Of a stretch of 37,115 nt of DNA, positions 16,575 to 24,391 are shown piece by piece. Origin of the DNA: Gammaproteobacteria bacterium (GTDB lineage Bacteria; Pseudomonadota; Gammaproteobacteria; Steroidobacterales; Steroidobacteraceae); assembly GCA_025355645.1 (NCBI GenBank), contig JANXZG010000024.1, positions 1 to 37,115 of the forward strand. Direction: 5' to 3'. Both the position numbers and the translations under genes were made by a program. The notes beneath the pieces are model-generated. The model worked only from the letters and a program-made list of their open reading frames with translations. It was not told where the DNA came from and did no database searches. Every line of letters begins with the position of its first letter. The first letter of the stretch is position 1.

Positions 16575-17468
16575 TCAGGCCAGGCCATTTTTCTTCAGGA
16601 ATTTAAGGTTCGCCGTGGCGTCGGCCAGGGTCGACCGCTCGCCCTTGGGATCACGATCCTGTTCGATGGTGGCCCAACCAGTGAAATTCGCGGCGATCAG
16701 CGCCGCTTTCAGCGCTCGAAAGTCGACCACACCCTCTCCAAGATTGCAGAACAGGCCCGCCGCGCAGGCATCGTAGAATCCTGTCCTGGACTCAATCGCG
16801 CGTCGCCTGACCGCAGAATCGACGTCCTTGAAATGCAGGTAGGTGATGCGCTCGGAGTGCTTGCGGTAAAAAGCCACGGGATCGAACCCCGCGTACTCGC
16901 AATGCCCGGTGTCCAGGCATACGCCCAGTAGCGCAGGCTCGATTGCCGCGAGTACATCCTCGAGCTCATCCTCGAATTCAACGAAGCCGGCCGCATGTGC
17001 ATGCATTGTGACCTGCAGACCGAACTCTTCCGTGCCCAACCTGGCGACCGCCTCGATGCGTTTCAGGAAACCGGCGCGATCCGCACCGCGCAGGCGCTCA
17101 GCCTCCGCGCTGCGCCCGGCGGTCGGTGCGCGCCGCGGCGAAATCGAGTCAATCAACACGAGGCGCTTCGCCTGATGCGCCTTCAGCGCGCGGCAGGTCC
17201 TGAGCGCCGCATCGCGCACGGCATCCCACTGCGCCGGATCATGGAACGGGCGGAACAGCACGCCGCCAATCAATGTCAGGTCACGCTTCTGCAGCGCGGG
17301 CCCGAGGATCGCCGGATCCTCCGGCATGTACCCGAGAGGCCCGAGTTCAATGCCGGTGTAGCCGGCCGCCTTGGCCTCATTGAGCACATGGGTCCATGCG
17401 GGGTTGCGCGGATCGTCCGCGAATTCGACGCCCCAGGAACAGGGCGCATTGCCAATGGAAAGTTGCAT
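16575..17468 (-). CDS. IolE/MocC-like sugar phosphate isomerase/epimerase family TIM barrel (probable inosose dehydratase)
   Basis: Metal-dependent TIM-barrel enzyme, 297 residues. IolE dehydrates 2-keto-myo-inositol to 3D-(3,5/4)-trihydroxycyclohexane-1,2-dione, the substrate of IolD; MocC of rhizopine catabolism is a homologue. Characteristic stretches are LSIGNAPCSWGVEF at the N-terminus, TGIELGPLGYMPEDP, and likely metal ligands in TMHAHAAGFVE, CLDTGHCEYAGFDP, YLHFKDVD and ATIEQDRDPKGE. GLFCNLGEGVVDFRAL matches the IolE loop before the last strand. ATG at 17468 begins exactly at the first barrel strand; the frame runs open further upstream over a neighbouring gene. It sits between two MocA-like dehydrogenases. 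Since iolD, B, C and J are nearby, it is the only candidate dehydratase in the window. Confidence 0.8.
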   Translation of the reverse strand: MQLSIGNAPCSWGVEFADDPRNPAWTHVLNEAKAAGYTGIELGPLGYMPEDPAILGPALQKRDLTLIGGVLFRPFHDPAQWDAVRDAALRTCRALKAHQAKRLVLIDSISPRRAPTAGRSAEAERLRGADRAGFLKRIEAVARLGTEEFGLQVTMHAHAAGFVEFEDELEDVLAAIEPALLGVCLDTGHCEYAGFDPVAFYRKHSERITYLHFKDVDSAVRRRAIESRTGFYDACAAGLFCNLGEGVVDFRALKAALIAANFTGWATIEQDRDPKGERSTLADATANLKFLKKNGLA

Positions 17469-17496
17469 CAATGACTCCGTAGCGTACGCAAGCTGT

Positions 17497-18612
17497 TTAA
17501 AATTCGCCGATCGGCACCCAGCGCTTCTCCGCATGCGAGCGGTGCGCGGCCGCGATGACCCGGCTGACTTGCAGGCCATCATCAAAGGTCGGGAACACGG
17601 GCTTGCGAGTGTCAATTGCTTGCAGAAAATCGCGCGCCTCGATGATGATCTGTGCGGCGTAGCCGGTGCCGTGCCCGGGGCCTTCGCAAAACGCAAGGAA
17701 ATCCGGGTGTTCAGGTGCCGTCAGGAGCTTGGCGAAGCCCTGCCGTCCGCGCCGCACGCGGGCATCGTAGTACCACAGCGCATTTTGATCCTCAGCATCG
17801 AAGCGCAGAGCGCCCTTAGTGCCCGTGAGGTCAAATGCGTAGCCCATCTTTTTCCCCGTGGCCACTCGGCTCACATGGATCGAGCCCATCAGCCCCTTGT
17901 CGAGACGGCATAGCATATTCAACTGGTCGTCATTCGTGACTGGCTCCGGTCCATTCGCGCCGGGGCGCGTCGGATAGACCGTCTGCACGTCGGCGACCAG
18001 CCGCTCGATCGGTCCGGCGAGTCGCAACACCGCATTGATGATATGCGGCGACAGGTCGCCTAAATTGCCGGCGCTGACATCGCGCGTGCGCCAGCTGCCC
18101 GGTTCCAGCGGATCGGCCAGAAAATCCTCGGTATGCTCAGCGCGTATGTGCACGAGATCGCCGATCTCGCCACCCCTGATCATCTCGTGCGCAAGCTGCA
18201 TCGCAGGCGCACGGATGTAGTTGAATCCGACCATGTTGGTGAGGCCAGATTTCGCGGCGGCGGCGGCCATAGCGCGCGCATCCTCTAGCGATGCGCCGAG
18301 CGGCTTTTCGCAAAACACCGGCTTGCCCGCGGCGAGCGCCGCCAGTGCGATCTGACGGTGCGTTGTCTGGGGCGAGGCGATCACAACCGCCGCTACGCGC
18401 GAATCCGTGACCAGATCCTGCCAGCGACTGGTCGACCGATTAAAACCATATTCGGCGGCCTTGCTCGCGGCGCCCGCCTCGGTCGTACTGCAAATGAGTT
18501 CGCATACCGGGCGCAAGCGGGTGTTGAATACGGTGCCCACGGACTTAAACGCGACCGCATGCGCCTTGCCCATATAGCCCGTGCCCACGAGTCCAATACC
18601 AATGGTTGCCAA
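17497..18612 (-). CDS. Gfo/Idh/MocA-family dehydrogenase, first gene of operator-controlled run
   Basis: NAD(P)-dependent oxidoreductase of about 371 residues. Rossmann motif GIGLVGTGYMGKAHAVAFKS, the PVFCEKPLGASLEDARAM motif, and a C-terminal domain with WRTRDVSAGNLGDLSPHIIN. The frame is open to 18681, but I choose TTG at 18612: GGAGGG lies six bases upstream and the protein then starts directly with the first beta strand. A perfect LacI-type operator lies at 18633-18646 just ahead, with promoter-like boxes beyond. It is followed by the IolE-like and a second MocA-like gene. A role in oxidising or epimerising a cyclitol is inferred from context. Confidence 0.85.
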   Translation of the reverse strand: MATIGIGLVGTGYMGKAHAVAFKSVGTVFNTRLRPVCELICSTTEAGAASKAAEYGFNRSTSRWQDLVTDSRVAAVVIASPQTTHRQIALAALAAGKPVFCEKPLGASLEDARAMAAAAAKSGLTNMVGFNYIRAPAMQLAHEMIRGGEIGDLVHIRAEHTEDFLADPLEPGSWRTRDVSAGNLGDLSPHIINAVLRLAGPIERLVADVQTVYPTRPGANGPEPVTNDDQLNMLCRLDKGLMGSIHVSRVATGKKMGYAFDLTGTKGALRFDAEDQNALWYYDARVRRGRQGFAKLLTAPEHPDFLAFCEGPGHGTGYAAQIIIEARDFLQAIDTRKPVFPTFDDGLQVSRVIAAAHRSHAEKRWVPIGEF

Positions 18613-18632
18613 GTCTTCCCTCCAGATCAAAC

Positions 18633-18646
18633 TGCAAGCGCTTGCA
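18633..18646. promoter_or_regulatory. LacI-family operator, copy 1
   Basis: Perfect 14-bp palindrome TGCAAGCGCTTGCA with the central CG usual for LacI/GalR operators. It lies about 20 bp upstream of the TTG start of the dehydrogenase and just downstream of a candidate -10, a position suited to repression. The same 14-mer recurs exactly at three other promoters in the window. Confidence 0.88.
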
Positions 18647-18652
18647 AAGAGG

Positions 18653-18681
18653 ACTCTCGCCGAACGGTTCGGGTTAGTCAA
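18653..18681 (-). promoter_or_regulatory. Candidate promoter of dehydrogenase-iolE-dehydrogenase run
   Basis: On the minus strand TTGACT (18681-18676) and GAGAGT (18658-18653) are separated by 17 bases and followed directly by operator copy 1. The -10 is weak, but the same TTGACT-17-GARAGT-operator arrangement occurs before the desaturase-Rieske gene. Confidence 0.5.
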
Positions 18682-18705
18682 GACTGGAGGATCGGTCCCG
18701 ACGCT

Positions 18706-20103
18706 CTATACCTTCGGGGCCTCGGGGGCGACATCGGGCGGCAGATCGAAGCTCAGCAGGTTGGTGCGGAATCCCCGCGTCTTCCACGCCGCCACGCCAA
18801 CGCCGATGACCATCCAGATGGTGCCGAGCATCCAGGCTTCCTTGCTCAGATTCCACCACAACAGCAGGCATACGATGAAGCCTATGACGGGTGCAGCCAG
18901 ATTGAAGAAATTCTTTTTCTTGGCGCGCAGGTAAAAGTGCACGAACGCCGCGGCGTTGACACCCATGAACGAGATCAGCGCGCCAAAATTCAACATGCTC
19001 GCGCCGAGATCAAACCCCGTCGCTTCCCCGGCAATCGCTGGCAGGATGATCGCGCCGGCAAACGCAATGGCGCCCACGATCAGCACGTTGTTGCGCGGAA
19101 TTTGCCGCTTTGGCTCGACCGTGCCGAAGAACTTGCGCGGCAGCGCACCGCTGCGGCCCATGCTAAAGAGCAGTCGCGCCGCGGCCAGCTGCATGCCGGT
19201 GCCCGATCCGATGCAGGCTACGATCAACGTAAATCCCACCACCCCGAACAGTGGCGACCAGGCGCGACCGGCAACCGAGGTGAATGCGGTGTCGATGTCG
19301 GGGAAGGGTTCGGTCATCGGCCACACCAGCTGCGCCGCATACACCTCGAGCACCGAGAGCAGGCCGATGGCTACGCAGGCAAACACCGTGGCTGGCAACA
19401 CGTCACGCGGATTCTTGGCCTCCTCTGATAGGGTTGAGATCCCATCGAAGCCCAGAAATGCAAGCACTGCAAGCGACGTCCCGCTCACGATCCCCGGCAG
19501 CGCCCAAGTGTGCGGATCATAGAAAGGATGCGTATAAAAACCAGCGCCGTCATGCGGATGATTGCCAATGTAGTGAATCGCAGCCATGAAGAATATTGCG
19601 ACAACAACACCCATCCCGGCGGCCAGCACGGCATTGAAGCGCGCCGACATCTTGATGCCCTGGACATTCAGGCCGGTAAACAACAGCGTGAAGAAAACCG
19701 CCCAGGCCCAATACGGCGCATCGGGAAACAATACGTGACTTTGCTGGCTACAGAAGATCACATTGATGATCGGCTGGACCAAGTAATCGAGAACCATGCT
19801 CCAGCCGGCCACATATCCCCACGACGGGCCGATCTCGCGGCCCACATACGTGAACCCCGAACCCGCACTGGGATAGGCGCGCGCCATGCGTCCATAGCTG
19901 ATCGCCGTCAGCAGCATCGCGAACATCGCAATCAGCAGCATGGAAGCGGCATGCCCATGGCCGCGCTGGCTCAGGATGCCGAAAAATGTCATCGGCGCCG
20001 TCGGTGATATGACGATGACGCCGTAAATGATCAGGTCGCGAAGTGAAAGGGCTCGCCGTAAGCGCGAGCCCTGGGATGCACCGACTTGCGGTGTCGTTGG
20101 AAT
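18706..20103 (-). CDS. APC-superfamily permease with no conventional start codon at its conserved N-terminus
   Basis: Inner-membrane transporter of the APC superfamily with about 12 membrane helices (for example MLLIAMFAMLLTAISYGRMA, AWAVFFTLLFTGLNVQGIKM, GFIVCLLLWWNLSKEAWML). The first ATG is at 19992, inside TM1. Conserved family sequence continues upstream in frame (LRRALSLRDLIIYGVIVI, then SPTAP), open back to a TAA at 20104-20106, but the only start-like codons there are CTG near 20034 and ATT at 20103. The coordinates cover the whole open stretch. Either a rare start is used, translation is coupled to the aminotransferase 27 bp upstream, or the start has been lost. It sits between the aminotransferase and the dehydrogenase run, so it may import the cyclitol amine. 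Confidence 0.78.
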   Translation of the reverse strand: MPTTPQVGASQGSRLRRALSLRDLIIYGVIVISPTAPMTFFGILSQRGHGHAASMLLIAMFAMLLTAISYGRMARAYPSAGSGFTYVGREIGPSWGYVAGWSMVLDYLVQPIINVIFCSQQSHVLFPDAPYWAWAVFFTLLFTGLNVQGIKMSARFNAVLAAGMGVVVAIFFMAAIHYIGNHPHDGAGFYTHPFYDPHTWALPGIVSGTSLAVLAFLGFDGISTLSEEAKNPRDVLPATVFACVAIGLLSVLEVYAAQLVWPMTEPFPDIDTAFTSVAGRAWSPLFGVVGFTLIVACIGSGTGMQLAAARLLFSMGRSGALPRKFFGTVEPKRQIPRNNVLIVGAIAFAGAIILPAIAGEATGFDLGASMLNFGALISFMGVNAAAFVHFYLRAKKKNFFNLAAPVIGFIVCLLLWWNLSKEAWMLGTIWMVIGVGVAAWKTRGFRTNLLSFDLPPDVAPEAPKV

Positions 20104-20129
20104 TTACGCGATCCGGTGGAGGCGATCGA

Positions 20130-21383
20130 CTACCAGGAGACCACTTTCAGATCGTACTTGGTCGCATCCACGGCCTCGACCTTGCGCACCACTTCCTGCT
20201 CACGCTTCACATGGCCGAGCGCTACGCGGGTGGCGGCCTTGATGTTGTGAATGATGTCGGCGGTTTCCTGCGCGGTGTGCTCGGGATGCGTTGGCACGAG
20301 AACGGTCCGGTTAAGAATCTCCAGCGAACGCGCACACATGTCCTTCGAGTAGGTCCTGCGGCATTCGGCATTGGCCGGCATGTTGTAGGGATTCATCAGC
20401 GGGTGGGCCGCACCCTCGCCCATCAATACCTGGTCCCATTCGGTGTACGTATGACGACCGGTCTTGCCGGCGATCACGCTTGGGAACGTCTTGGTGAACT
20501 GATCCGCCGAGTTTCCGTCCGGCAAGGTCAGGAACACGTTGGTCGCGCAGTCATGATCGCGGCTGTTGAGCGGTGCGAGGCGCAGCCCCAGGCTTTGCAT
20601 ATCAGAAATCCCGTCCAGAATCATGTCGCGCTCGCGGCGCATGGCTCCGATGATTCCATCGATGCGATCCAGCTGCACGTTGAGTACGGCGCCCATGAAT
20701 TCCGAGGCGCGCGCGCCGTTGCCGGCGAACGGCTTCGAATCCCCGTCGCGTCCCGTCCAGAACGCATGGCAGGGATCGATGGCGCAGTTCACGCGCTTCG
20801 CGACTGCATCGTCATTGGTGACCACGCCTCCGCCCTCGCCCGCACTCATGTTCTTGTAGAAATTAAAGCTGTAGGCGCCGATGTCGCCGATCGCGCCCAG
20901 CTTGCGGCCCTTGTAACTGCCGCCTACCGCCTGGCAGGCATCCTCGATGACAAATACCTTGCGGGCCCGCGCAATCCGCATGATCTCATCCATATTGCAG
21001 GTCGTTCCCCACATATGCACCGCGATGATGGCGCGGGTTCTTGGACCTATCATCTTCTCAATCGCCACCGGATCAATCGTGATGGATTCGTCGATATCGA
21101 TGATCACCGGAATGGCGCCGGCAGCGAGTACCGATGTGGCCGAGGCCATATAGGTATGGGCGGGAACGAGCACCTCATCCCCCGGCCCTATGCCAAGGCC
21201 AATCATCGCAGCCGTCAGCGCATAGGAGCCGCTGGCCGAAAGCGAAAAATGCTTCGCGTTCAGGTAAGCCGCGTAACGCGCCTCGAAGCGCTCGCACTCG
21301 TGCCCTAGACCGTAGCGAAACAGCGCTTTCGTGTTGACCACCCGCGCCATCGCATCGATTTCTTCCTGACCAATGATATACAT
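20130..21383 (-). CDS. DegT/DnrJ/EryC1/StrS aminotransferase, scyllo-inosose aminotransferase-like
   Basis: PLP-dependent sugar/cyclitol aminotransferase, 417 residues. The PLP lysine is Lys177 in SFNFYKNMSAGEGG, and Asp148 in VIEDACQAVGG would contact the PLP ring nitrogen. VLVPAHTYMASATSVLAAGA and the early RYGLGHECERFEARYAAYL are typical of the subgroup that contains StsC-like L-glutamine:scyllo-inosose aminotransferases. These act in aminoglycoside synthesis; in an inositol catabolic island the reverse reaction, scyllo-inosamine to scyllo-inosose, is the natural guess. ATG at 21383 has a strong site (GGGGGAG) and follows a promoter overlapped by operator copy 2. It is divergent from the LacI-type regulator and followed by the APC permease. 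The family call is firm; substrate is inferred. Confidence 0.86.
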   Translation of the reverse strand: MYIIGQEEIDAMARVVNTKALFRYGLGHECERFEARYAAYLNAKHFSLSASGSYALTAAMIGLGIGPGDEVLVPAHTYMASATSVLAAGAIPVIIDIDESITIDPVAIEKMIGPRTRAIIAVHMWGTTCNMDEIMRIARARKVFVIEDACQAVGGSYKGRKLGAIGDIGAYSFNFYKNMSAGEGGGVVTNDDAVAKRVNCAIDPCHAFWTGRDGDSKPFAGNGARASEFMGAVLNVQLDRIDGIIGAMRRERDMILDGISDMQSLGLRLAPLNSRDHDCATNVFLTLPDGNSADQFTKTFPSVIAGKTGRHTYTEWDQVLMGEGAAHPLMNPYNMPANAECRRTYSKDMCARSLEILNRTVLVPTHPEHTAQETADIIHNIKAATRVALGHVKREQEVVRKVEAVDATKYDLKVVSW

Positions 21384-21410
21384 GGCTAATCTCCCCCTCG
21401 TATGACCCGA

Positions 21411-21439
21411 TTTATAGCATTCCAATTCGACGGGTGCAA
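21411..21439 (-). promoter_or_regulatory. Candidate promoter of the aminotransferase gene
   Basis: On the minus strand TTGCAC (21439-21434) and TATAAA (21416-21411) are 17 bases apart. The -35 is formed by the right half of operator copy 2, so a bound LacI-type repressor would block RNA polymerase. Confidence 0.6.
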
Positions 21440-21448
21440 GCGCTTGCA
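21435..21448. promoter_or_regulatory. LacI-family operator, copy 2 (between aminotransferase and lacI-type gene)
   Basis: Exact TGCAAGCGCTTGCA in the 92-bp divergent region. It can control the aminotransferase run leftward and the regulator itself rightward (ATG 28 bp away), the usual autoregulatory arrangement that identifies this site as the regulator's own operator. Confidence 0.9.
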
Positions 21449-21475
21449 ATGTCGTAGACTAGCTGCGCACGGATT

Positions 21476-22516
21476 ATGGCTATTTCAACCAAATCAAGGC
21501 GCAGCGCGTCCGTCGTTGACCGGCGGGTCACCTCCCGTGAAGTTGCCGAACTTGCCGGGGTTTCGGTCTCGGCCGTCTCACGGACCTTCACCACCGGGGC
21601 ATGCGTCTCTACGGCCACCCGCGAGAAAGTGCTAGCCGCCACTCGAACGCTGGGATATCACCCGAACGCGCTTGCGCGCAGCCTGATGACCAAGCGCACC
21701 GAGCTGATCGCGCTGATCTCCAATAACTTCGACAATCCGCTATTCATGGAGATCTTTGATCTGTTCACGCGGCGGCTGCAGCAGCGTGGTCGTCGTCCGC
21801 TGCTTGCTAACCTCTCGGGCGGAACGCGGACCGATGGTGCGCTGCAGATGCTGCTGAAATACAACGTCGATGGTGCAATCGTCGCCTCCTCGACGTTACC
21901 GCCGCAGTTTCTCGAGGAATGCGCCGCCGCGGGCATGCCTGTCGTGCAGGCATTTGGCAGACCCGGTAGCACTACGCGCGGAAATATCGTCGGCGCAGAC
22001 AATGTGCAGGGCGGCCAACTGGCTGGCGACATGCTGCGCGAGCGCGGCTACCGCAATATCGCATTCTTGGGCGGCCCTCAGGGAGCCACCTCGACGGAGG
22101 ATCGCCTGCAGGGTCTGAAGGAAAGCCTGGCCCAGGACGGCCTGGCGCTTAGCGCCACCATTTTCGGGCACTCTTACTGCCATGAGGCGGGTTTTACCCT
22201 GATGAAGCAACTGCTGCGCAATGGCGGCATCGATGCCGTGTGCTGCGGGGACGATGTGCTGGCAATGGGCGCTATCGATGCCTGTCGCGATGCGGGAGTT
22301 GATGTGCCGCATGAGATGGGAATTATTGGCTTCAACAACATGGCGATGGCGGCCTGGCCGGGCTACAACCTGACGACGATCCATCAGCCAGTCGCCGACA
22401 TCATTGTCACCGCAGTGGAACTGCTGTTGGGCATCGTCGATCGTTCCAACCAGGCGACGGAAATGCGGCTGTTCGATTGCAAGGCGATAGAGCGCGGTAC
22501 CCTGCGACCGCGATGA
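21476..22516 (+). CDS. LacI/GalR-family transcriptional repressor of the inositol island
   Basis: DNA-binding repressor with a sugar-binding sensor, 346 residues. An N-terminal helix-turn-helix (about 18-45, TSREVAELAGVSVSAVSRTF) and hinge helix (LGYHPNALARSLMTKRT) are followed by a periplasmic-binding-like core (IALISNNFDNPLFMEIFDLF; AGDMLRERGYRNIAFLGGPQ; CCGDDVLAMGAIDACRDAGV). Recognition helices of this type bind palindromes with a central CG, matching the four TGCAAGCGCTTGCA sites. The inducer is probably an inositol or inosose derivative. An iolG-like dehydrogenase follows after 11 bp and is likely co-transcribed. Confidence 0.93.
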   Translation: MAISTKSRRSASVVDRRVTSREVAELAGVSVSAVSRTFTTGACVSTATREKVLAATRTLGYHPNALARSLMTKRTELIALISNNFDNPLFMEIFDLFTRRLQQRGRRPLLANLSGGTRTDGALQMLLKYNVDGAIVASSTLPPQFLEECAAAGMPVVQAFGRPGSTTRGNIVGADNVQGGQLAGDMLRERGYRNIAFLGGPQGATSTEDRLQGLKESLAQDGLALSATIFGHSYCHEAGFTLMKQLLRNGGIDAVCCGDDVLAMGAIDACRDAGVDVPHEMGIIGFNNMAMAAWPGYNLTTIHQPVADIIVTAVELLLGIVDRSNQATEMRLFDCKAIERGTLRPR

Positions 22517-22527
22517 GGGAGAAGGCA

Positions 22528-23535
22528 ATGATCAATATTGCGCTGTTTGGCGCAGGGCGAATCGGCAGCCTGCATGCCGCGAACATCGCGGCCAGCCGCC
22601 CGCGTGCGAGCCTTGCCTGCGTTTATGACACGAACCGCGCGCTCGCCGAGGCGGTGGCCGCCAGGCACAATACGCGGGTTGCATCGAGCATCGAGGCGGT
22701 GTTCGCCGATCCCGGCATACAGGCAGTTATGATCGCCTCCCCCACCAGCACGCATGTCGAGCTGATCACCGCGGCGGCGCGTGCCGGCAAGGCAATCCTG
22801 TGCGAAAAGCCAATCGACCTGGATATCGAACGCGTCGAGCGCTGCAAGCGCGACATTGCCGGCACCGGCGTTCCGGTGCAGATCGCCTTCAACCGCCGGT
22901 ATGACCAGAGCCATCGCGCCGTGCGTGAGGCGGTGCGCGCCGGCGACATTGGCGCGCTAGAGTTGCTGGTGCTGACCAGCCGCGATCCGGGCCTGCCATC
23001 GCTTGAGTACATCAAGGGATCCGGCGGATTGTTTCGCGACATGATGATCCATGACTTTGACCTCGCGCGTTTCATCCTGGGCGATGATCCGGTCGTCGAG
23101 CTGTTCGCGACAGGCAGTATCATGGTTGAGCCCAGGTTCAAGGAAATAGGCGATGTGGATACGGCTATGGTGATCATGAAGGCCGCGTCCGGCGCGCTCG
23201 TGCATATCAATAATTCAAGGCGTGCGGTCTATGGCTATGACCAGCGGGTCGAGGCATTCGGCAGCAAGGGGATGGTGCAGTCGGACAACCTGCGCGCTTC
23301 TACGCTGCGCCGAACCGATGCGAACAGCACCGATGCCAGGGAACCGCTGCTGAATTTTTTCATGGAACGATACCGCCAGGCCTACCTCGATGAGCTCGGC
23401 GAATTCATTGAGGTCGTGGCGGGCAAGGCGCAGCCGACCGCGGGCTTCGAGGATGGCCGCTGCGCGCTCATCCTCGCCAACGCCGCCATCGAATCATTGC
23501 GCAGCGGCAGAGCGATTAAGATTAATACCGGCTGA
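22528..23535 (+). CDS. iolG: Inositol 2-dehydrogenase-like oxidoreductase (IolG/MocA family)
   Basis: NAD-dependent dehydrogenase, 335 residues, expected to oxidise myo-inositol (or another cyclitol) to 2-keto-myo-inositol. GXGXXG-type start NIALFGAGRIGSLHAANIAA, Lys94 in ILCEKPIDLDIERVERCKRD, and Asp171 and His175 in GGLFRDMMIHDFDLARFILG. These correspond to the catalytic Lys-Asp-His set known for B. subtilis IolG. ATG at 22528 has GGGAGAAGG just upstream and lies 11 bp after the lacI-type gene, so the two form an operon under operator copy 2. The 3' end overlaps the convergent aldolase gene by 42 bp, and a hairpin lies just past the stop. Of the four MocA-family proteins here this is the best iolG candidate. 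Confidence 0.83.
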   Translation: MINIALFGAGRIGSLHAANIAASRPRASLACVYDTNRALAEAVAARHNTRVASSIEAVFADPGIQAVMIASPTSTHVELITAAARAGKAILCEKPIDLDIERVERCKRDIAGTGVPVQIAFNRRYDQSHRAVREAVRAGDIGALELLVLTSRDPGLPSLEYIKGSGGLFRDMMIHDFDLARFILGDDPVVELFATGSIMVEPRFKEIGDVDTAMVIMKAASGALVHINNSRRAVYGYDQRVEAFGSKGMVQSDNLRASTLRRTDANSTDAREPLLNFFMERYRQAYLDELGEFIEVVAGKAQPTAGFEDGRCALILANAAIESLRSGRAIKINTG

Positions 23536-24381
23536 CGGCCTGCTCCTGTTCCAACCGAGCAGGCGGATCATCCGGCTCGCCTCGCTCGACATCACCGGCA
23601 TGACATCCCCCATGATCTCCACGCGGTCAAAGCGCTCGGGATGCTTGGCCAGGGTTTCCCGCAGTCCCCTTCCGAACGCCTGCCGCAGCACCGTGGCAAT
23701 ATTGAATTTCGCTACTCGCCGGGTGCGCGCAAGCCGCGCGATATCACTTTCAAAAATGCCGGATGTACCGTGGATGACCAGCGGCACCGAGACCGCCGCT
23801 TCAATGGCCTCCAGCCGCTTGAAATCAATGACGGCAGCCGGTTCCTTGAGCCGGTGAACGTTGCCAATCGAGACTGCCATCGCATCAAGGCCACTTTCGG
23901 CAGCGAGCCGTACCGCATCCTTCAATTCGGTCAGTTCCGACCTGATATGGGCACGACCCTCGGCGTAGGGCACTGATCCGATCTCGGCCTCCACTGAACA
24001 TCCTGCCGCGTGCGCGTATTGCGCGACCCGGCGAGTACCCGCGATGTTCTCCTCGAGCGGCAATTGCGAGCCGTCGTACATGACCGAGGTAAATCCGGCA
24101 TCGACCGCCCTGAAGACCTCCGCCATATTGTAGGTATGGTCCAGATGGACGCAGACCGGGATCGGCGCATACTCCGCCGCCGCTCGCAGCATGGGCGCGA
24201 TGACTTCGATCGGCATCAGCTTGCGAAAGTCTGCGCTCGCGCCAAGAATGACCGGCGCACCGGCCTCGGCTGCCGCATTGACGACGGCCTGCGCATCCTC
24301 CCAGCCGAAGACGTTGAAGCACCCTACGCTGTAGTCACTGCCAACAGCGGGGGCGAGAATTGTCGATAGATTGACGAGCAT
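23494..24381 (-). CDS. iolJ: Class II aldolase, probable 2-deoxy-5-keto-D-gluconate 6-phosphate aldolase
   Basis: Zinc-dependent class II aldolase (FbaA/KbaY/GatY/IolJ family), 295 residues. IolJ splits 2-deoxy-5-keto-gluconate 6-phosphate into dihydroxyacetone phosphate and malonate semialdehyde. Catalytic Asp81 and zinc-ligand His82 lie in VCVHLDHTYN; the other zinc ligands are His176 in IGNVHRLKEP and His204 in VIHGTSGI; EAEIGSV holds the conserved acidic pair. The position right after iolB argues for IolJ. A tagatose-bisphosphate aldolase role with the KbaZ/GatZ-like protein at the window end cannot be excluded. The last 14 codons are antisense to the end of the iolG-like gene, an unusual 42-bp convergent overlap. 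Confidence 0.83.
   Translation of the reverse strand: MLVNLSTILAPAVGSDYSVGCFNVFGWEDAQAVVNAAAEAGAPVILGASADFRKLMPIEVIAPMLRAAAEYAPIPVCVHLDHTYNMAEVFRAVDAGFTSVMYDGSQLPLEENIAGTRRVAQYAHAAGCSVEAEIGSVPYAEGRAHIRSELTELKDAVRLAAESGLDAMAVSIGNVHRLKEPAAVIDFKRLEAIEAAVSVPLVIHGTSGIFESDIARLARTRRVAKFNIATVLRQAFGRGLRETLAKHPERFDRVEIMGDVMPVMSSEASRMIRLLGWNRSRPSAGINLNRSAAAQ
23538..23564. other. Hairpin between convergent iolG-like and iolJ-like genes
   Basis: GCCTGCTC (23538-23545) and GAGCAGGC (23557-23564) form a perfect 8-bp stem with an 11-base loop, 2 bp past the iolG-like stop and inside the aldolase coding sequence. No T-run follows on either strand, so it is not a standard terminator. It could aid RNA 3'-end formation at the convergent junction. 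Confidence 0.4.
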
Positions 24382-24391
24382 TGGAGTTCCC

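Noticed and set aside
18358..19428. Long plus-strand frame opposite the permease and dehydrogenase
   Set aside because: Mirror of two real genes on the minus strand, rich in His/Arg/Gln, with no domain recognised.
20049..20071. GGGCTCGC / GCGAGCCC hairpin as terminator after the aminotransferase gene
   Set aside because: It lies in the reading frame that encodes the conserved N-terminus of the APC permease and is followed only by TTTCACTT, so terminator function is doubtful.
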